From positions 248,001-312,000 of the forward strand of contig NZ_QEHM01000009.1 in assembly GCF_003116585.1 (NCBI RefSeq): a stretch of 64,000 nt of DNA, written 5' to 3'. The stretch comes from Albibacillus kandeliae. Its GTDB lineage: Bacteria > Pseudomonadota > Alphaproteobacteria > Rhodobacterales > Rhodobacteraceae. Positions 1 through 8,422 of this stretch are shown piece by piece. The translations under genes were made by a program, and so were the position numbers. The stretch's first letter is position 1. Each line of letters starts with the position of its first letter. Below the pieces are notes generated by a model that did not search any database, was not told where the DNA came from, and saw only the letters and a program-made list of their open reading frames with translations.

Positions 1-666
1 CTGCTGGTGCTGCGCGACCCCAAGGACTGGATCCGTTCCTGCCACGCGCAATACGTCAAGTACGGCGGCGCGCTCAGCCTGCAGGGCTACTTCGACGCCT
101 TCAGGGTGCCGTTGCTCGACAACCTGCGCCTCGACCGCATCCTGCAGATCTGGCGGGAGAGGGGGTTTGCCCCGGTCGCGCTGGCGATGGAGGCCTACAC
201 CTCGGATCCCCGCAGCTTCTGGGCAGACTACGAACGCCAGACCGGGCTGCCCGAACCGGGCGAGATCGCCGAGGACGATGCCGCCGACAACCGGACCGAT
301 CACGACAAGCTGGAACCGCGCGCGTTGGCGAACGGAGCCATCGAGATGCTGATCCGGCTGATGGAACGCAACGAGCTCTACCAGCTCAGCCCGCAGCACC
401 GGAAGGAGCTCGAGGTCTTCTCGACGATAAACAAGAGCTTCCAGACCTGGACGGTGCGGCGCGCCTTCGAGGCGATGGACACGGAGGATCTCCGGGCCTT
501 CTGCAACCATATCAACTTCGTGCCGTCCAGCGACTTCCTGCAACTCGAGCTGGACGATGCCGCCCGTGACCTGCTGACCGAGAGCTATGTCGAGCCGCTG
601 AGCGGTTTCGCGGCCTTCGAGCCGCATCTGGACGGCTACCGCGCCAGCCTCGCAGGCGCGCAGTAG
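1..666 (+). CDS. sulfotransferase-like protein, C-terminal part (5' end outside window)
   Basis: The open frame is already running at base 1 and ends at a TAG at 664-666, so 221 residues are visible and the N-terminus is missing. The visible part opens with LLVLRDPKDWIRSC. This matches the 3'-phosphate-binding element of PAPS-dependent sulfotransferases, in which an Arg and a Ser eight residues later contact the cofactor. The 5'-phosphosulfate loop would lie upstream, outside the window. The rest is an acidic, mostly helical stretch without signal peptide or membrane segments. A cytosolic sulfotransferase-fold enzyme is the best reading; the acceptor is unknown. The gene converges on the nitronate monooxygenase gene. 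Confidence 0.6.
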   Translation: MLVLRDPKDWIRSCHAQYVKYGGALSLQGYFDAFRVPLLDNLRLDRILQIWRERGFAPVALAMEAYTSDPRSFWADYERQTGLPEPGEIAEDDAADNRTDHDKLEPRALANGAIEMLIRLMERNELYQLSPQHRKELEVFSTINKSFQTWTVRRAFEAMDTEDLRAFCNHINFVPSSDFLQLELDDAARDLLTESYVEPLSGFAAFEPHLDGYRASLAGAQ

Positions 667-673
667 CCGCGCG

Positions 674-694
674 GCCCCGGCACGAGGCCGGGGC
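674..694. terminator. GC-rich hairpin between convergent genes
   Basis: GCCCCGGC and GCCGGGGC form an 8-bp stem around a 5-base loop in the 37-bp gap between two convergent stop codons. There is no T-tract on either strand, so it is at best a weak bidirectional terminator. Confidence 0.4.
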
Positions 695-703
695 AGGGCG
701 GGA

Positions 704-1681
704 TCAGCCCGCCATCGCGAACATGCGGGCCTTGGCGGCGTCGTATTCGCGGGTCAGGCGCGCAACCAGATCGGCGGCGGGTACAACCTTGTCCACCGCG
801 CCGATGCCCTGACCCGAGCCCCAGATCTCCTTCCAGCTCTTCGGCTTGGAACTGCCGGAGCCGAAATCCATCTTCGACGGGTCGGAGCGTTCGAGGTTGT
901 CGGGGTCCATCCCCTGCGCCGCGATCGAGGGCTTCAGGTAGTTGCCCCAGACCCCGGTGAAGAGGTCGGAGTATACGATGTCGGACGCGCCGTTCTCGAC
1001 GATCATCTGCTTGTAACCCTCGACCGCGTTCGCCTCTTCCGTCGCGATGAAGGCCGACCCGATATAGGCGAAATCGGCGCCCATGGCCTGCGCCGCAAGG
1101 ATGCTGTCGCCCCGCGCGATGGCGCCGGACAGCGCCAGCGGGCCGTCGAACCATTCGCGGATCTCCTGCACCAGCGCAAAGGGAGACAGCGCCCCGGCAT
1201 GGCCACCGGCCCCGGCGGCCACGGCGATCAGCCCGTCCGCGCCCTTTTCGATAGCCTTCTTGGCAAAGCGGTTGTTGATCACGTCATGCATCGAGATGCC
1301 GCCGCAGGAATGCGCGGCCTCGTTGACCCACTCCTGCGCACCCAGCGAGGTGATCCAGACCGGCACCTTGTACTTGGCGCAGATCTCCACATCGCGCTCC
1401 AGTCGCGCGTTCGAGCGGTGCACGATCTGGTTCACGGCAAAAGGTGCGGCGGGGCTGTCGGGATTCGCCTGGTTGTGGCGGTCCAGCTCCTCGGTGATCC
1501 GGGTCAGCCAGCGCTCCAGCTCGATCGGTTCACCCTCCTTCTCGCGCGCATTCAGCGCCGGGAAGGACCCGACGATCCCGGCCTTGCACTGTGCGATGAC
1601 CAGGTCGGGGTTTGAGATGATGAACAGCGGCGAGCCGATGACCGGCAGGCGCAGCGTTTTCAGCATGTCGGGTATCGACAC
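704..1681 (-). CDS. nitronate monooxygenase family protein (2-nitropropane dioxygenase type)
   Basis: A 325-residue TIM-barrel flavoprotein of the nitronate monooxygenase / 2-nitropropane dioxygenase family, which binds FMN and oxidises alkyl nitronates with O2. Family signatures are AVNQIVH (near residue 82), the glycine-rich GAGGHAG (157-163), SGAIARGD (about 185-192) and GADFAYIGSAFIATEEA (201-217), the last belonging to the FMN phosphate site. Length is normal for class I/II members. No signal peptide is seen, so it should be cytosolic. It lies alone on the minus strand. The true substrate is not visible from sequence; these enzymes often detoxify nitronates such as propionate 3-nitronate. 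Confidence 0.88.
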   Translation of the reverse strand: MSIPDMLKTLRLPVIGSPLFIISNPDLVIAQCKAGIVGSFPALNAREKEGEPIELERWLTRITEELDRHNQANPDSPAAPFAVNQIVHRSNARLERDVEICAKYKVPVWITSLGAQEWVNEAAHSCGGISMHDVINNRFAKKAIEKGADGLIAVAAGAGGHAGALSPFALVQEIREWFDGPLALSGAIARGDSILAAQAMGADFAYIGSAFIATEEANAVEGYKQMIVENGASDIVYSDLFTGVWGNYLKPSIAAQGMDPDNLERSDPSKMDFGSGSSKPKSWKEIWGSGQGIGAVDKVVPAADLVARLTREYDAAKARMFAMAG

Positions 1682-1874
1682 TTGGGGAATCCTCCTGTTT
1701 CGGCGCCTCCTGCGCCGCTCTCGGCCGGTACCCTAAGCCGCTGTCCCGGTTTGTAAACAGGCTCCCCTCGTGACGTTGCGCTCCATCTGTCGCGCCCTCC
1801 GCACGGAACCTCCGGGCGCGCTCCGCGTTGCACCGAAGGGAGCATGTTCCGCCTTGCCTGGACCGGGAGCGATG

Positions 1875-2816
1875 ATGAAGGACACCGAGCTGCAAGACAG
1901 CCTGATGCACAAGGGCGCCTGCCTGATAGCAAATGATGCGTCGGGCAAGGGTGAGGCTGCCGAACGCCTTGAACTGCTGCGCGGCTGGCTGGAACGGCAG
2001 CCGGGCCGCACCGCGCTGGAAATCGTCCATCGCGGCGAGAACTTGTCCGAGGTGGCGCGTCGTGCCGTCGACGACGGCTACGGCACCGTGATCGTCGCGG
2101 GCGGCGACGGCACCATCTCGACCGTCGCGGGCGTCCTCGCGGGCACCGGCGTGCGCATGGGCGTGATCCCCGCAGGGACCTTCAACTACTTCGCGCGCGG
2201 CCTCGGCATCCCCGAAGACATCGAAGGCGCCCTCGACGTGATCGAGACCGGCGTGGCCCGCCCCGCCCAGATCGGGCGGATCAACGACAAGGTCTTCCTC
2301 AACAACGCCAGTCTCGGCGCATACCCCGCCATCCTCGACCAGCGCGAGGGCATCTACCGCCGCTGGGGCCGCAGCCGCATCGCCGCGCATTGGTCCACCG
2401 TCAAGGCGCTGCTGACCGCCACCCGGCCCCAGCGCATGAAGGTGACCGTCGACGGCGAGGTGCGGCGGATCAAGACCCCGCTCGTCTTCATCGCCAACAG
2501 CGCCTACCAACTCGACGAATTCGAACTCGAAGGCGCCGACTCCATCCGCAACGGGGAATTCGCCCTGTTCATGGCCGAGGACTGCGGGCGCTGGAAGATG
2601 CTGCTCTTCGCCGTAAAACTCGCCTGGCGCCGGATGGTGGCAGGCCGCGACATGACGCTCATCTGCGGTCGCGAAATCCGCATCGAATCCGCCAAGTCCC
2701 ATCTTCTCATCGCCCGCGACGGCGAGAAGGAGAGGATGAAGACGCCCTTTGTTTTCAAGGTCGAGGACGACGTTCTCGACGTCATCGTCCCGGGGGAGGG
2801 CCGGCCCGCCGCATGA
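1875..2816 (+). CDS. diacylglycerol kinase family lipid kinase
   Basis: A 313-residue protein of the DAGK/YegS/sphingosine-kinase family, which transfers the ATP gamma-phosphate to a lipid hydroxyl. The nucleotide-binding signature VAGGDGT lies at about residues 74-80 and GTFNYFARGLGIP at 101-113, in the position of the family's N-F-A-R-x-L-G-I-P block. I chose the ATG at 1875 because GGGAG precedes it with five-base spacing. In-frame ATGs at 1770, 1872 and 1905 are alternatives, and the stretch from 1770 looks like upstream DNA. Its stop overlaps the start of the metallophosphoesterase gene by 4 bp (ATGA), so the two are probably co-translated. The lipid substrate is unknown. Confidence 0.85.
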   Translation: MKDTELQDSLMHKGACLIANDASGKGEAAERLELLRGWLERQPGRTALEIVHRGENLSEVARRAVDDGYGTVIVAGGDGTISTVAGVLAGTGVRMGVIPAGTFNYFARGLGIPEDIEGALDVIETGVARPAQIGRINDKVFLNNASLGAYPAILDQREGIYRRWGRSRIAAHWSTVKALLTATRPQRMKVTVDGEVRRIKTPLVFIANSAYQLDEFELEGADSIRNGEFALFMAEDCGRWKMLLFAVKLAWRRMVAGRDMTLICGREIRIESAKSHLLIARDGEKERMKTPFVFKVEDDVLDVIVPGEGRPAA

Positions 2817-3670
2817 AACGCATCCTGCACCTGTCCGACATGCATTTCGGGCGCGAACGCCCGGAGCTTCTGGAACCGTTGCTGGCGGCGATCAACTCGG
2901 CTCGGCCCGACGTGGTGGCGATCTCGGGCGATCTGACCCAGCGGGCGCGCCGGTCGCAGTTCGCGGCAGCGCGGGCCTTCATCGACCGCATCAACTGGCC
3001 CTGCGTCGTGGTCCCCGGCAACCACGACATTCCGCTCGACCGGCCCTTCCTGCGCATGTTCCGGCCCTTTTCGCGCTACCGGACGGCCATCGGCCCCAAC
3101 CTCGAACCGGGCATCGTCACCGGCGACCTCGCCGTGCTCGGGGTGAACACGGTCACCCGCTGGAGCTGGCAGCGCGGCCGCATCCGCTCGCGCCGCGTAC
3201 GCCAACTCTGCCGCAGCTTTGCCGAGGCACCCAAGGGCCGTCTGAACGTCCTTGTCGCCCACCATCCCTTCCGCCACTCGCCCGGCTCGACCAAGGACGA
3301 GATGATCGGCGCCGACAAGGCGATCGAGACGCTGTCGGGCTGCGGCGCCCATGTCGTGCTCTCGGGCCATCTGCACAGCTGGCACACCGAGGCCTTCGTC
3401 AGCCGGATGCAGGAAACCCGCGTGTTGCAGGTGCAGGCAGGGACGAGCCTGTCGAACCGCCTGCGCGGGGAAGAGAACGATTTCGCCCTGATCGAGATCG
3501 ACGGCCGCGACCTCCACGTCGAACGCTGGGTGGCCGGCGCAGGTGAAACCGGCTTTCGCCGCCACATGCGCAGCAGCTTCCGGATGGGCGAGTCCGGCTG
3601 GATCCGGTTGACGCCAAAACCGGCCGGAACGGCGTCAGACGCGCGCCAGAGCGTCCGTATGCTCCGCTAA
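2813..3670 (+). CDS. calcineurin-like metallophosphoesterase
   Basis: A 285-residue class III-type phosphoesterase with a complete dimetal site. SDMHFG supplies D9 and H11, SGD supplies D40, GNHD is at 69-72, AHHPF carries H150/H151, and GHLH is at 185-188. This set is typical of the cAMP phosphodiesterase/Icc and lipid phosphoesterase families. No signal peptide or membrane segment is seen. The start ATG overlaps the lipid kinase stop by 4 bp. The pairing of a kinase and a phosphoesterase in one transcript suggests opposing or sequential steps on a phospholipid or nucleotide head group, but that is inference from neighbourhood only. Confidence 0.85.
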   Translation: MKRILHLSDMHFGRERPELLEPLLAAINSARPDVVAISGDLTQRARRSQFAAARAFIDRINWPCVVVPGNHDIPLDRPFLRMFRPFSRYRTAIGPNLEPGIVTGDLAVLGVNTVTRWSWQRGRIRSRRVRQLCRSFAEAPKGRLNVLVAHHPFRHSPGSTKDEMIGADKAIETLSGCGAHVVLSGHLHSWHTEAFVSRMQETRVLQVQAGTSLSNRLRGEENDFALIEIDGRDLHVERWVAGAGETGFRRHMRSSFRMGESGWIRLTPKPAGTASDARQSVRMLR

Positions 3671-3793
3671 GGCGGTTATTTTACGCTCACTCCATCCGTT
3701 TTCATTGAAATTCTCTCCGGTTCACGCAAGAGAGGCTCCGATCCGCGCCGCATGGCCCTGCCGATAGCCGCACAGAAAGGAACGACATCGCCG

Positions 3794-4285
3794 ATGAGTG
3801 ACGCCGCCGAGAACGAGACCCCGCAGGACGCCCCCTACGAGACTTTGGGCGAAATCGGGCTGAACAACTTTGCGCCCTACCTGATGAACCGCATCATGGG
3901 CCGCTACAACGCCGACATGCAGGGCGCGCTGAAGGACATGAACCTCAGCACGGTCAAGATGCGGACGCTGTCCATCCTCGCCGTGGTTCCGGGCCTCACC
4001 ATCAACGAACTCGCGGTCTATGCCGTGACCGAACAGTCGACCATGAGCCGCACGCTCGAAGCGCTGGAAAGCGCGGGCTTCGTGCGCCGCACCGAGCGCG
4101 CCAGCGACGGGCGCGTGCGCGAGATCTACCTGACCGACGAAGGCCGGGTCGAGATCGACAGGGTCTGGCCGGTGATGTGGAACGGCTACCAGTCCATGCG
4201 CGAGGGCATCGACCCGGCAGAGTGGCAACAGTTCGTGTCCATTCTCCAGCGGGTCCTGCGCAACGTGCGCCAGAACGAGTTCTAG
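3794..4285 (+). CDS. MarR-family transcriptional regulator
   Basis: A 163-residue winged-helix regulator. The DNA-binding region covers TINELAVYAVTEQSTMSRTL followed by an RRTERASDGRVREIYLT wing, the standard MarR pattern with a D-x-R in the wing. Helical dimerisation segments lie at both ends. I chose the ATG at 3794 (MSDAAENE) because an AAAGGA-like sequence sits about a dozen bases upstream; an ATG at 3752 has no ribosome-binding site. It stands alone, with about 120 bp of AT-richer DNA upstream that could hold its own promoter. The ligand and targets are unknown. No cysteine redox switch is evident. Confidence 0.87.
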   Translation: MSDAAENETPQDAPYETLGEIGLNNFAPYLMNRIMGRYNADMQGALKDMNLSTVKMRTLSILAVVPGLTINELAVYAVTEQSTMSRTLEALESAGFVRRTERASDGRVREIYLTDEGRVEIDRVWPVMWNGYQSMREGIDPAEWQQFVSILQRVLRNVRQNEF

Positions 4286-4303
4286 GCCGGGCGCCCCGTT
4301 GCG

Positions 4304-4762
4304 TCAGACGCCGATGTCGGGGCCATAGCACAGCATCTCTTCGCCGATGTCCTGCGCCTCGTAGAGCTCTGTCGCCGTCGGGTCGTTCTCGAACTGCGCG
4401 ATCAGCCCGCCGGGACCCTGCCGGAAGGTCCAGCATTGCGGGTCGTCGGGCCGGTCCTCGTAGACAAAGCAGATCTGCCCGGCTTCCTCGTACCAGGTGC
4501 CGTCCTTGCAGTGCCCGTCAAGGAACGACCAGACCACCCGGCGCCCCTCGAGATAGCGCTCGACCCCATAGGCCTGGCCGCCCGCACCATAATAGAGCGT
4601 CTTGCCACGGGTATAGGCGTCGAAGTCCTCTGCACTCATCGCGCCCGCAGACTGGCTCGCCGGCGTGCTCTGCGGCAGGCGCTGGGCCAGAGGCAGGTCG
4701 ACCGACTGCGCCTGCAGCGGAAGAGGGGCCAGAAGGGCCAGAATCAAGAGGCGGTTCAACAT
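4304..4762 (-). CDS. secreted hypothetical protein
   Basis: A 152-residue protein with a clear Sec-type signal peptide (MLNRLLILALLAPLPLQAQ, cleavage probably after QAQ). The mature part carries blocks such as GKTLYYGAGGQAYGVERY, DGTWYEEAGQICFVYED and QCWTF. Four cysteines (HCKDG, GQICF, PQCW and EMLCYG near the end) could form two disulfides in the periplasm. I placed the start at the ATG before the hydrophobic segment rather than an upstream GTG at 4852. I do not recognise a named domain. It looks like a conserved periplasmic protein of roseobacters. It converges on the MarR gene with an 18-bp gap. Confidence 0.75.
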   Translation of the reverse strand: MLNRLLILALLAPLPLQAQSVDLPLAQRLPQSTPASQSAGAMSAEDFDAYTRGKTLYYGAGGQAYGVERYLEGRRVVWSFLDGHCKDGTWYEEAGQICFVYEDRPDDPQCWTFRQGPGGLIAQFENDPTATELYEAQDIGEEMLCYGPDIGV

Positions 4763-4920
4763 GGTGCGAGTCTCGCACAGGGGGCACTCAATCTCCAGAA
4801 AAGGTTGCCAAAGGGTTAACGCGGATCGGCAATCTGCCGCAGCGCGCGGCACCTGCGACGGGTGACAAGGCCGTGGGGCGACGGCTAGGCTCCGGGTGAG
4901 AAAAGGGCAGGGGGAAGATC

Positions 4921-5562
4921 GTGCAGAACTGGATGTTCGGGATCGCCGCGCTGGCGGCGCTGGCCTACCTGCCGCTGGCCGGTCGGCCCGTCGGGATGGT
5001 GCGCTCGCTTCTCAAGACCGGCTCGGTCGCCCTGCTGGCCCTCGGCGCGATAACCGGCGGCGCCCCGCTGCTGGCGCTTGCCCTGGCCCTCTGTGCGCTG
5101 GGCGACTGGTTCCTGTCGCGCGCAGGTGACCGTGCCTTCCTCGCCGGTGTCGCCGCCTTCGCGGCCGGGCACATCGCCTACATGGTCCTGTTCCTCTCGC
5201 GCCCCGCAAGCGATCCGGCGGCCCTCGCCGGTCCACTCGGCCTCTGGATCGCGGCGGGCCTCGCTCTGGTCTCGATCTGCCTCGCGCCCGCCCTGATGGC
5301 CCGGGCCGGGGCCCTGCGCGGCCCGGTGCTGGGATACATGCCCATCATCCTCGGCATGGGGATGGCGGCTCTGACCCTGCCGATGCAGGGGGCGACCGCA
5401 CTCGTCGTCCCGGCGGCCCTGAGTTTCATCGTCTCGGACATGATCCTCGCCACCGACAGGTTCCTCCTGCCCGGCGATCACAGCGCCCGGCGGCTGGCGC
5501 CCTACGCGATCTGGATCACCTATTGGGGGGCACAGGCCGGGTTCTACCTCGCCTTCACCTAG
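4921..5562 (+). CDS. YhhN/TMEM86-family membrane protein (lysoplasmalogenase-like)
   Basis: A 213-residue polytopic membrane protein with about eight hydrophobic segments. Its layout is that of the YhhN/TMEM86 family, with the conserved LGDWFLS motif in the third or fourth segment and a C-terminal SDMILATDRF motif. Animal TMEM86B hydrolyses lysoplasmalogens; the substrate of bacterial members is less clear. The start is a GTG at 4921 preceded by AGGGGGAAG with good spacing. It has its own upstream region and is followed, after about 95 bp, by ftsY in the same direction. No unusual features. Confidence 0.8.
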   Translation: MQNWMFGIAALAALAYLPLAGRPVGMVRSLLKTGSVALLALGAITGGAPLLALALALCALGDWFLSRAGDRAFLAGVAAFAAGHIAYMVLFLSRPASDPAALAGPLGLWIAAGLALVSICLAPALMARAGALRGPVLGYMPIILGMGMAALTLPMQGATALVVPAALSFIVSDMILATDRFLLPGDHSARRLAPYAIWITYWGAQAGFYLAFT

Positions 5563-5656
5563 GAAATACGGCTTTTCCCGGTATCCACTGCGGTCCTTGC
5601 CCTTCCATCCCGCGCCTTGCTGAACTAGGTGAAAAGGAAAGGTGGCGGAGACGGCT

Positions 5657-6958
5657 ATGGCGTTTTTCAGTAAGCTCAAGGATCGGCTGTTCAAATCCTC
5701 TTCCAAGCTGGAAGAGGGACTGGACGCGATTGTCGGGGATGGCGGCCAGGAAGAGCCCGTTGCGGCAGCGCCCGCGCCGGACGTTCCACAGCCCGAGCCC
5801 GAGGCCCCTGAACCGGATATCCCGCAACCCGAACCGGCCCCCGAACCCGAGCCGGAAATCGTACCCGAGCCGGTCATCGTACCAGAGCCCGAAATCGTAC
5901 CCGAGCCCGCGCCGGAGCCGGTCCCCGAGCCCAGCCCCGTGCCCGCGCCCATCCCCGAGACCGAACCGGACGTGCCGCAGGAGGCCCCGGTGATGCCGGA
6001 GCCGACACCCGCCCCGGCCCCGATCGAGGTGCCCCTGCCGCCGCAGGCCAGCGCCCCGGACCAGCGCGGCGGACTGCTGGGCCGTCTCTTCGGCCGTGGC
6101 CAGCAGAAGACGGTCGTGCGCCGCGTGCTCGACGACGACATGCTCGAACAGCTCGAAGAGCTGCTGATCTCTGCCGACATGGGCGTCGACACCGCCCTGC
6201 GCGTCACCGCCAACATGGCCGAGGGCCGGCTGGGCCGGAAACTCTCGGTCGACGAGATCAAGCAGCTGCTCGCGCAGGAGATCACCCGCGTGATGGAACC
6301 GGTGGCCAAGCCGCTGCCGCTCTATCCCAAGAAACCGCAGGTGGTGCTGGTCGTCGGCGTGAACGGATCGGGCAAGACAACGACCATCGGCAAGCTCGCC
6401 AGTCAGTTCCGCGCCGCAGGCAAGAACGTGGTGATCGCGGCGGGCGATACCTTCCGCGCCGCCGCCGTCGAACAGCTCCAGGTCTGGGGCGACCGTGCCG
6501 GGGTGCCGGTGCTGACCGCGCCGCAGGGCACCGACCCGGCAAGCCTTGCCTTCGACGCCATGACCCGCGCGCAGGAGGAGGGCGCCGACCTGCTGATGAT
6601 CGACACCGCCGGACGGCTCCAGAACCGCGCCGACCTTATGGAGGAACTGGCCAAGATCGTCCGCGTCATCCGCAAGAAGGACGAAACCGCGCCGCACAAC
6701 ACCCTGCTGGTGCTCGACGCCACCACCGGCCAGAACGCGCTGAGCCAGGTCGAGATCTTCCGCAAGATCTCCGATGTCTCCGGCCTCGTCATGACCAAGC
6801 TCGACGGCACCGCCAAGGGCGGCGTGCTGGTGGCGCTGGCCGACAAGTTCGGCCTGCCGATCCACGCCATCGGCGTGGGCGAGCAGATCGACGACCTCGC
6901 CCCCTTCGACCCCGAGGAATTCGCCGCCGCCCTGACCGGACTGGACGTCTCGGCTTGA
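5657..6958 (+). CDS. ftsY: signal recognition particle receptor FtsY
   Basis: The SRP receptor GTPase, which docks ribosome-SRP complexes at the inner membrane. It has 433 residues. Residues 1-20 form a short basic amphipathic helix, MAFFSKLKDRLF, of the membrane-targeting type. Residues 40-130 are an acidic Pro/Glu repeat region. The N domain starts near 150 and the G domain near 228. P-loop GVNGSGKTT is at 234-242, DTFRAAA at 264-270, then DTAGR and TKLDGTAKGG. The start chosen is the ATG at 5657 with GGAG six bases upstream; a GTG at 5642 is an alternative. It is followed by a convergent MgtC-like gene. Confidence 0.96.
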   Translation: MAFFSKLKDRLFKSSSKLEEGLDAIVGDGGQEEPVAAAPAPDVPQPEPEAPEPDIPQPEPAPEPEPEIVPEPVIVPEPEIVPEPAPEPVPEPSPVPAPIPETEPDVPQEAPVMPEPTPAPAPIEVPLPPQASAPDQRGGLLGRLFGRGQQKTVVRRVLDDDMLEQLEELLISADMGVDTALRVTANMAEGRLGRKLSVDEIKQLLAQEITRVMEPVAKPLPLYPKKPQVVLVVGVNGSGKTTTIGKLASQFRAAGKNVVIAAGDTFRAAAVEQLQVWGDRAGVPVLTAPQGTDPASLAFDAMTRAQEEGADLLMIDTAGRLQNRADLMEELAKIVRVIRKKDETAPHNTLLVLDATTGQNALSQVEIFRKISDVSGLVMTKLDGTAKGGVLVALADKFGLPIHAIGVGEQIDDLAPFDPEEFAAALTGLDVSA

Positions 6959-6971
6959 CCTTTCCCGGGTG

Positions 6972-7454
6972 TCAGTGGCGCCCGGTCAGCCGATCGACCC
7001 AGCGCAGACCGAAGGTCACGCAGAGCGTGATCACCGTGGCCAGCAGGGCAAGCGGGATCTGCCCGGCGCCGCAGGCGAGCCCGATGGCACCGGCCATCCA
7101 CATGCCCGCCCCGGTGGTGATGTTGTGCACCTGTCCGCCCGAGGAAAAGATCGCCCCTGCGCCAAGGAAGGCGACCCCGGCGGTGACCGCCTCGACCAGC
7201 CTCAGCGGGTCGACCCGCAGTTCTGCCCGGTCGCCGAAATGCAGCGTGCCAAGGCTCTGGCTGACAAGGATGAACAGGCAGGCCGCCATCGCAACCAGCA
7301 TATGCGTACGCAGCCCGGCGGATTTGCCACGCTGTTCCCGCTCAAATCCGATCAATCCGCCCAGAAGGATTGCGGCCACCAGACGAACCGTGGCAATGGC
7401 CGGGGGAAACTCTGAAAACGAGCGTTCCAGCTCTCTTGTGAACATGTCCCACAT
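6972..7454 (-). CDS. MgtC/SapB family membrane protein
   Basis: A 160-residue inner-membrane protein with four or five hydrophobic segments. The N-terminal part matches the MgtC/SapB core: RLVAAILLGGLIGFEREQRG, then GLRTHMLVAMAACLF, and later AGVAFLGAGAIF and TTGAGMWMAGAIGLACG. It lacks the long cytoplasmic ACT-like tail of virulence-type MgtC, so it belongs to the short environmental branch, whose role in Mg2+ homeostasis or membrane physiology is not settled. The start ATG at 7454 has GGGAGG four bases upstream. It converges with ftsY and diverges from the EamA gene 57 bp away. Confidence 0.88.
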   Translation of the reverse strand: MWDMFTRELERSFSEFPPAIATVRLVAAILLGGLIGFEREQRGKSAGLRTHMLVAMAACLFILVSQSLGTLHFGDRAELRVDPLRLVEAVTAGVAFLGAGAIFSSGGQVHNITTGAGMWMAGAIGLACGAGQIPLALLATVITLCVTFGLRWVDRLTGRH

Positions 7455-7511
7455 ACGCCCTCCCGTCCTGCTCAACGCCCGCCCGATGCAAGGGTTCCCC
7501 GGGGGCCCTGC

Positions 7512-8414
7512 ATGAGCGCCTGGTTGCTGGGGCTGGAGGGAACGGAGGCCGGACATCAGGTCGCCCTGTTCCTCGCCGTGCTTGCCGCCATCCTGCACGC
7601 GGTCTTCGGCGCGCTGCAGAAGGGGCGGTTCGACCCGTGGCTGTCGCGCGGCGCCATCGACATTTCCTACGGGCTGATGGCGGCCCCCTTCGCGCTCTTC
7701 GTGGTGCCCTGGCCCGAGCCGCACATGTGGCCGATCTTCCTCGGGGCCTTCCTGATCCACGTCGCCTACAAGCTGCTCCAGGCAATGGCCTACACGCGGG
7801 GGGCCTATACCGTGGTCTACCCGGTGGTCCGTGGCACCGGGCCGCTCTTTGCGGTCATCGGCGCCTATTTCCTCTTCGGCGAGGTGTTCACGCTGGTGCA
7901 GTGGCTCGGCGTGGCCGTGCTGCTCTCGGGCATCTTCGGCCTTGCCGTCTACAACCTGATCTTCCTCGAAAAGGCGCGCGACACGCTCTGGGCCGCACTC
8001 GGGTTCGCCGTCTGCACCGGGCTCTTCGTCGCGCTCTACACGACCTACGACGCCTATGGCATCCGCTCGACAGCCGATCCGTTCACCTTCCTCGCGTGGT
8101 TCTTCATGATCGACGGCATCTTCATGCCGGTGGTCGCGGCCCTGCGCTGGCGCAAGATGGTCGAACGCCCGCCGCTCGGGCCGCTGATGCGACGCGGGGT
8201 GATCGGCGGCTTCGTGGCCTTCCTGAGCTTCGGGTCGATCATGCTGGCCACCCGCCTCGACAAGGTGGGCGAGGCAGCCGTGTTGCGCGAAACCTCGACC
8301 GTCTTCGCGGCGTTGATCGGGTGGCTGGCGCTCAAGGAAACCGTGGGGCCGCGCCGGATCGCGCTGATGGCCCTGATCGCCCTCGGGGCGGTAATTGTCG
8401 AGATGGGAGGCTAG
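7512..8414 (+). CDS. EamA/DMT-family permease
   Basis: A 300-residue, ten-helix permease of the drug/metabolite transporter superfamily with two EamA-like repeats. The second repeat ends in ETSTVFAALIGWLALKE, a typical DMT motif before the last helix. The substrate is unknown. Unlike most EamA proteins, the first repeat carries YTVVYPVVRGTGPLFAVIGA, a conserved block of the subgroup found beside ftsY and yciB in Rhodobacterales. It is followed by yciB with an 8-bp gap, so the two are probably one transcript. It diverges from the MgtC-like gene. Confidence 0.87.
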   Translation: MSAWLLGLEGTEAGHQVALFLAVLAAILHAVFGALQKGRFDPWLSRGAIDISYGLMAAPFALFVVPWPEPHMWPIFLGAFLIHVAYKLLQAMAYTRGAYTVVYPVVRGTGPLFAVIGAYFLFGEVFTLVQWLGVAVLLSGIFGLAVYNLIFLEKARDTLWAALGFAVCTGLFVALYTTYDAYGIRSTADPFTFLAWFFMIDGIFMPVVAALRWRKMVERPPLGPLMRRGVIGGFVAFLSFGSIMLATRLDKVGEAAVLRETSTVFAALIGWLALKETVGPRRIALMALIALGAVIVEMGG

Positions 8415-8422
8415 GAGCCGGA

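Noticed and set aside
5790-6000. Possible tandem repeat or CRISPR-like array inside ftsY
   Set aside because: The repetitive DNA only reflects Pro-Glu codons of the linker; spacing is irregular and there are no spacers.
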